From: Bordetella parapertussis
Lineage (GTDB): Bacteria > Pseudomonadota > Gammaproteobacteria > Burkholderiales > SG8-39
Direction: 5' to 3'
Length of the DNA stretch: 7,848 nucleotides
NCBI GenBank assembly: GCA_945906975.1
Contig: CAMDRY010000137.1
Span: forward strand, 1 to 7,848
Position numbers and translations under genes: made by a program. The notes beneath the pieces were generated by a model. That model worked only from the letters and a program-made list of their open reading frames with translations. It was not told the origin of the DNA and did not search any database. Position 1 is the stretch's first letter. Each line of letters begins with the position of its first letter. This document shows positions 5,099-7,848 of the stretch, in pieces.

Positions 5099-6579
5099 GC
5101 GAAGACATTCTCATCAATGTAACGCCGCAGGAAACACGCGTTGCGATCATGCAAAGCGGCGTGGTGCAGGAGTTGCACATCGAGCGTGCCGCCAACCGCG
5201 GCCTTGTCGGCAATATTTACATGGGCAAGGTCGTACGCGTCCTGCCCGGCATGCAATCGGCGTTTGTCGACGTTGGTCTTGAACGCGCCGCTTTTTTGCA
5301 TGTGGCCGACATCTGGGAGGAGCGGTCCCAGGCAGATCGCGACGAGACCGCCCATCGAAACGGCCCGCCAACCAGACCAATCGAAAAAATCCTTGCCGAA
5401 GGCCAGCCGCTGATGGTTCAGGTGGTCAAGGATCCGCTCGGTGCCAAGGGGGCGCGGCTGTCGACCCAGGTTTCCATCGCCGGTCGCATGCTCGTCTACC
5501 TGCCGCAGGATGCGCATATCGGCATTTCGCAAAAGATCGGCAACGAAGTGGAACGCGAGGCCCTGCGCACGAGGCTCCGGGAACTGATCCCGCCGGAGGA
5601 GAAGGGCGGTTTCATCATACGCACCATGGCCGAAACCGCCTGCCGCGATGAGCTGGCAACCGATGTCGCCTACCTGCGCCGGCTGTGGCAGGACATCCGC
5701 AAAGGCTCTCAATCGGCCCCCGCCCCTTCGCTGCTCTATCAGGATCTCTCGCTGGCGCAGCGCGTGCTGCGCGACTTCGTCAACGATGCGACCAGATGCA
5801 TCATGATCGATTCGCGCGAAAAATTTCAAAAACTGCAGGCATTTGCCGCCGACTACACGCAGGCGGCCTCGTCGCGACTGGAACACTATTCGGGCGAGCG
5901 GCCGCTGTTTGACCTGTACAACGTCGAGGATGAGATCGAACGGGCGCTCGGACGCCGCGTCGACCTGAAATCAGGCGGCTATCTCATCATCGACCAGACT
6001 GAAGCGATGACCACGGTCGACGTCAACACCGGCGGTTACGTCGGCGTGCGCAATTTTGACGACACCATTTTCAAGACCAACCTCGAAGCATCCCTGGTTA
6101 TCGCGCGGCAACTGCGCCTGCGCAACCTTGGCGGCATCATCATCGTCGACTTCATCGACATGGACAACGAGGAGCATCGCAACGCCGTGCTGGCCGAACT
6201 GAACAAGGCCTTGTCGCGCGACCGCACCAAAATGACAGTGAGCGGCTTTACCGCGCTGGGGCTGGTGGAGATGACGCGCAAGCGCACCCGCGAAAGTCTT
6301 GCCCACGTGCTGTGCGAGCCCTGTGCCACCTGCGCCGGCCGCGGCGAAGTCAAAACTGCGCGCACCGTCTGTTACGAAGTACTGCGTGAAATTTTGCGCG
6401 AATCGCGCCAGTTCAGCGCACGGGAGTTCCGCGTGCTGGCGGCGCCCGCAGTAATCAATTTCCTGCATGACGAGGAATCACAGTCGCTGGCCATGCTCGA
6501 GGATTTCATCGGCAAACCGGTTTCCATGCAGGCCGAGACGAGTTATGCCCAGGAGCAGTTCGATATCGTACTAATGTAG
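5095..6579 (+). CDS. rng: Ribonuclease G
   Basis: RNase G is a single-strand endoribonuclease of the RNase E/G family that matures the 5' end of 16S rRNA and degrades some mRNAs. The 494 residues match the usual length (about 489 in E. coli) and lack the long scaffold tail of RNase E. The N-terminal SEDILINVTPQETRVAI and the S1-like segment with NIYMGKVVRVLPGMQSAFVD are typical. The two catalytic aspartates are D309 in TTVDVNTGG and D352 in IIIVDFIDM. They are 43 residues apart, as in E. coli RNase E (D303 and D346). LVIARQLRLRNLGG lies between them. The Zn-link region reads CEPCATCAGRG, with cysteines at 407, 410 and 413; the usual CPxC is CATC here. The GTG start overlaps the maf stop (GTGA). 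A small membrane-protein gene begins 37 bp after its stop. Confidence 0.97.
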   Translation: MSEDILINVTPQETRVAIMQSGVVQELHIERAANRGLVGNIYMGKVVRVLPGMQSAFVDVGLERAAFLHVADIWEERSQADRDETAHRNGPPTRPIEKILAEGQPLMVQVVKDPLGAKGARLSTQVSIAGRMLVYLPQDAHIGISQKIGNEVEREALRTRLRELIPPEEKGGFIIRTMAETACRDELATDVAYLRRLWQDIRKGSQSAPAPSLLYQDLSLAQRVLRDFVNDATRCIMIDSREKFQKLQAFAADYTQAASSRLEHYSGERPLFDLYNVEDEIERALGRRVDLKSGGYLIIDQTEAMTTVDVNTGGYVGVRNFDDTIFKTNLEASLVIARQLRLRNLGGIIIVDFIDMDNEEHRNAVLAELNKALSRDRTKMTVSGFTALGLVEMTRKRTRESLAHVLCEPCATCAGRGEVKTARTVCYEVLREILRESRQFSAREFRVLAAPAVINFLHDEESQSLAMLEDFIGKPVSMQAETSYAQEQFDIVLM

Positions 6580-6616
6580 GACATGACGCAAGGCTATCGG
6601 ACAGGCACGCGACAAC

Positions 6617-7009
6617 ATGGAAAAGCACGGCAAACTCAGCGACAAAGAGGCCGCACTGATTGCATTGGCAAAGCGCGAAGTCGCCGCCAGCCGTAATGCG
6701 TCCGGCGCACAACCAACACCGCCCGCGCCGCCAGCGCAATCGGCCGGATCGGCGCCTCCGCCAAGACCCAGACAGTCTGCATCACCGGCTCCCGCCGTGC
6801 CGGTCACCGCCAAGCTGTCAGCGGGCCCGACTCGAGTTGACGCTGCCCTGGGATTGGACGAACAGATGGCACTGCTGATGGCCAAGGAGGCCACGAAAAA
6901 CCGGCGTCGCCAAAAACGACTGTCGCTCTATCTGTTGATGATCCCGCTGGCTGTGCTTATCGCCGCCTTCATATGGGTGTTGTTCACCACCTTGCCGCGC
7001 TTACGCTAA
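6617..7009 (+). CDS. Unrecognised small protein with C-terminal membrane helix
   Basis: I do not recognise this 130-residue protein. Residues 1-30 (MEKHGKLSDKEAALIALAKR onward) are charged and probably helical. Residues 31-66 are a linker rich in Pro, Ala and Ser. Residues 72-97 form a second likely helix (VDAALGLDEQMALLMAKEA) that ends in a strongly basic stretch, NRRRQKR. A single hydrophobic segment, LYLLMIPLAVLIAAFIWVLF, then occupies about 104-123, followed by a short basic tail. By the positive-inside rule the N-terminal part should be cytoplasmic, giving a tail-anchored inner-membrane protein. It starts 37 bp after rng and could share its transcript; the ribosome-binding site is weak. 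Codon use resembles the neighbours, with third-position G/C preference. Its stop overlaps the end of the opposing peroxidase remnant. Function is unknown. Confidence 0.72.
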   Translation: MEKHGKLSDKEAALIALAKREVAASRNASGAQPTPPAPPAQSAGSAPPPRPRQSASPAPAVPVTAKLSAGPTRVDAALGLDEQMALLMAKEATKNRRRQKRLSLYLLMIPLAVLIAAFIWVLFTTLPRLR

Positions 7010-7292
7010 GGCCCTTGGTCGGCGCCCTGCGCCAGCACATGATACTGGCACTGGTTGGCGGCCGAAATGGCGACAACAATCATCGCGCGCTCGGCCTTGG
7101 AGAGGCCGCCGTCTTTTTCCATCAACGCATCGTGATGGGCGAAAAACGCGCGAAATTCTTCCGGCCGCGTGCACATGCAAGAAACATATTCGGAACGCAA
7201 CCGGATTTTTTCTGCACCGCCAGATTGCGCTCGCGGATGTCCGCGGCAAGGTCTTGGAGTCCGGGAAACGGATAGCGGCTGACTGCAGTCAT
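7006..7292 (-). pseudogene. Decayed carboxymuconolactone decarboxylase/AhpD-type peroxidase-related gene
   Basis: On the - strand, MTAVSRYPFPGLQDLAADIR starts at 7292 and continues through AVQKKSGCVPNMFLACA. The match to peroxidase-related proteins of the carboxymuconolactone decarboxylase family then switches frame to RPEEFRAFFAHHDALMEKDG and KAERAMIVVAISAANQCQY. One base appears to be missing near 7168-7169, in the codon where relatives have His before RPEEF. The family's redox motif is normally CxxC followed by xxxH (CQYCVVAHGA-like); here it is CQYHVLAQGA, so both the second Cys and the His are lost. The frame ends at TAG (7006-7008), roughly 100 residues short of the usual protein of about 190. 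Frameshift, truncation and lost active-site residues together indicate a pseudogene. Intact relatives would reduce peroxides or act on related substrates. Confidence 0.82.
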
Positions 7293-7325
7293 ACGAATGG
7301 AATAAGTTGGTGGCAGAATGTGTTT

Positions 7326-7341
7326 GCTAGTGAATTCTAGC
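7326..7341. promoter_or_regulatory. Inverted repeat in the divergent intergenic region
   Basis: GCTAG (7326-7330) and CTAGC (7337-7341) are perfect inverted arms around TGAATT. It lies between the peroxidase remnant and the hydrolase gene and has the size of a dimeric repressor half-site pair. Function is inferred from position only. Confidence 0.35.
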
Positions 7342-7347
7342 CCAATC

Positions 7348-7358
7348 ACGTAGTACGT
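7348..7358. promoter_or_regulatory. Perfect palindrome ACGTA-G-TACGT
   Basis: An 11-bp perfect inverted repeat with a single central base lies 36 bp before the hydrolase start, seven bases to the right of the first palindrome. It could be an operator or promoter-overlapping site. No matching regulator is in the window. Confidence 0.35.
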
Positions 7359-7382
7359 CATCCTCGAAAAAGTCCATCACTC

Positions 7383-7387
7383 AGGAG
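7383..7387 (+). promoter_or_regulatory. Shine-Dalgarno sequence of the hydrolase gene
   Basis: AGGAG lies six bases before the ATG at 7394 and only two bases before the out-of-frame ATG at 7390. The spacing therefore selects 7394. Confidence 0.75.
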
Positions 7388-7393
7388 AAATGC

Positions 7394-7848
7394 ATGAACG
7401 ACCGCGCAGACAGCATTACAGGTTTCAATAACCCCGACATGGATAGCTTGATCACCGAAGTCAAATTCACCCGGCGCAGTTTCATCGCATCGAGCATCGC
7501 CACCGGTTTTGCCCTTTCGGCCGGCCCGGCCGTGGCGCAAACGGCGATCATCACCGCGGCGGACGGCCTGGAAATCGGCGGCGCGCAAATTCCAGTTGCC
7601 GGGGGCAACATACCCACTTATTTCGCCGCGCCGAAAAAGGCCGGAAAGTACGCCACGGTCCTCGTCGTCCCGGAAATTTTCGGCATGCACGAATACCAGC
7701 GCGATATCTGCCGCCGCCTCGCCAAAGCGGGCTACTACGCCATCACCATGGATCCGTTCTTCCGCAGCGGCGACCTGTCCAAGATCGCCGACATCAAGGA
7801 GGTCATAGGCAAAGCCAACTCCCTCGAAGACAAGGTCATGCTGGCCGA
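7394..7848 (+). CDS. Tat-exported dienelactone hydrolase-family protein (N-terminal part)
   Basis: The frame from ATG 7394 is open to the window edge and gives 151 residues. An N-terminal leader contains TRRSFIASS (26-34), a twin-arginine motif, then a hydrophobic stretch and a likely cut after AVA at residue 48. The protein is therefore probably exported folded to the periplasm. The mature part has GGNIPTYFAAPKKAGK, then VLVVPEIFGMHEYQRDICRR and LAKAGYYAITMDPFFRSGD. These match the alpha/beta-hydrolase core of dienelactone hydrolases, which cleave dienelactones and related cyclic esters to maleylacetate-type acids. Glu94 in PEIFG corresponds to the conserved Glu of the family (QEIFG). The nucleophile Cys and the catalytic Asp and His lie beyond the window. 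The upstream AGGAG supports the start. It diverges from the peroxidase-family remnant, with two palindromes between them. The substrate cannot be told from this part. Confidence 0.9.
   Translation, partial: MNDRADSITGFNNPDMDSLITEVKFTRRSFIASSIATGFALSAGPAVAQTAIITAADGLEIGGAQIPVAGGNIPTYFAAPKKAGKYATVLVVPEIFGMHEYQRDICRRLAKAGYYAITMDPFFRSGDLSKIADIKEVIGKANSLEDKVMLA

Noticed and set aside
5032..5886. 284-codon open frame on the - strand over maf and rng
   Set aside because: It is antisense to the catalytic protein RNase G, has no recognisable domain, and is explained by codon bias of the real gene.
7122..7361. 79-codon - strand frame as an independent intact small gene
   Set aside because: Only its middle matches the peroxidase-related family; its end is nonsense after the frameshift near 7168 and its first 23 codons lack family support.
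7390..7392. ATG four bases before the hydrolase start
   Set aside because: It is out of frame with the hydrolase and lies only two bases from the Shine-Dalgarno sequence, which is too close.

Overview
The window looks like chromosomal DNA of a GC-rich betaproteobacterium. This rests on the gene order nadD-rsfS-rlmH-maf-rng, which is typical of that class, and on protein sequences that resemble betaproteobacterial family members. No taxonomic search could be run.

Layout. Bases 1-84 hold the last 27 codons of a citrate synthase-family gene. At 175-2370 is a complete TonB-dependent outer-membrane receptor of 731 residues. Its signal peptide contains a 9-bp tandem repeat. A 243-bp gap without a gene follows and ends in a candidate promoter. 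Next comes a compact housekeeping cluster on the + strand: nadD (NAD synthesis), rsfS (ribosome silencing factor with a long basic tail), rlmH (23S rRNA pseudouridine-1915 methyltransferase), maf (YhdE-type nucleotide pyrophosphatase) and rng (RNase G). rsfS/rlmH overlap by ATGA and maf/rng by GTGA, which suggests translational coupling. An unrecognised 130-residue protein with one C-terminal membrane helix follows rng and may belong to the same transcript.

The 3' end is accessory in character. A truncated, frameshifted remnant of a carboxymuconolactone decarboxylase/AhpD-type peroxidase-related gene lies on the - strand (7006-7292). It is divergent from a Tat-exported dienelactone hydrolase-family protein (7394 to the window end, incomplete). 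The 101 bp between them carry two small palindromes that could be operators.

How the genes fit together: NadD supplies NAD. RsfS, RlmH and RNase G act on ribosome silencing, late 50S modification and 16S/mRNA processing, and Maf removes non-canonical or excess pyrimidine nucleotides. Together they form a growth/ribosome-maintenance cluster.

The most unusual property is the density of short tandem repeats at gene edges: 9 bp in the receptor signal peptide, 11 bp before rsfS, 9 bp in the rsfS tail, and a heptamer array filling most of the rlmH-maf gap. The heptamer array is in two opposed halves and runs into the maf start codon. I see no convincing novel multi-gene system. The heptamer element, the receptor repeat and the decayed peroxidase gene are the best candidates for a second look.
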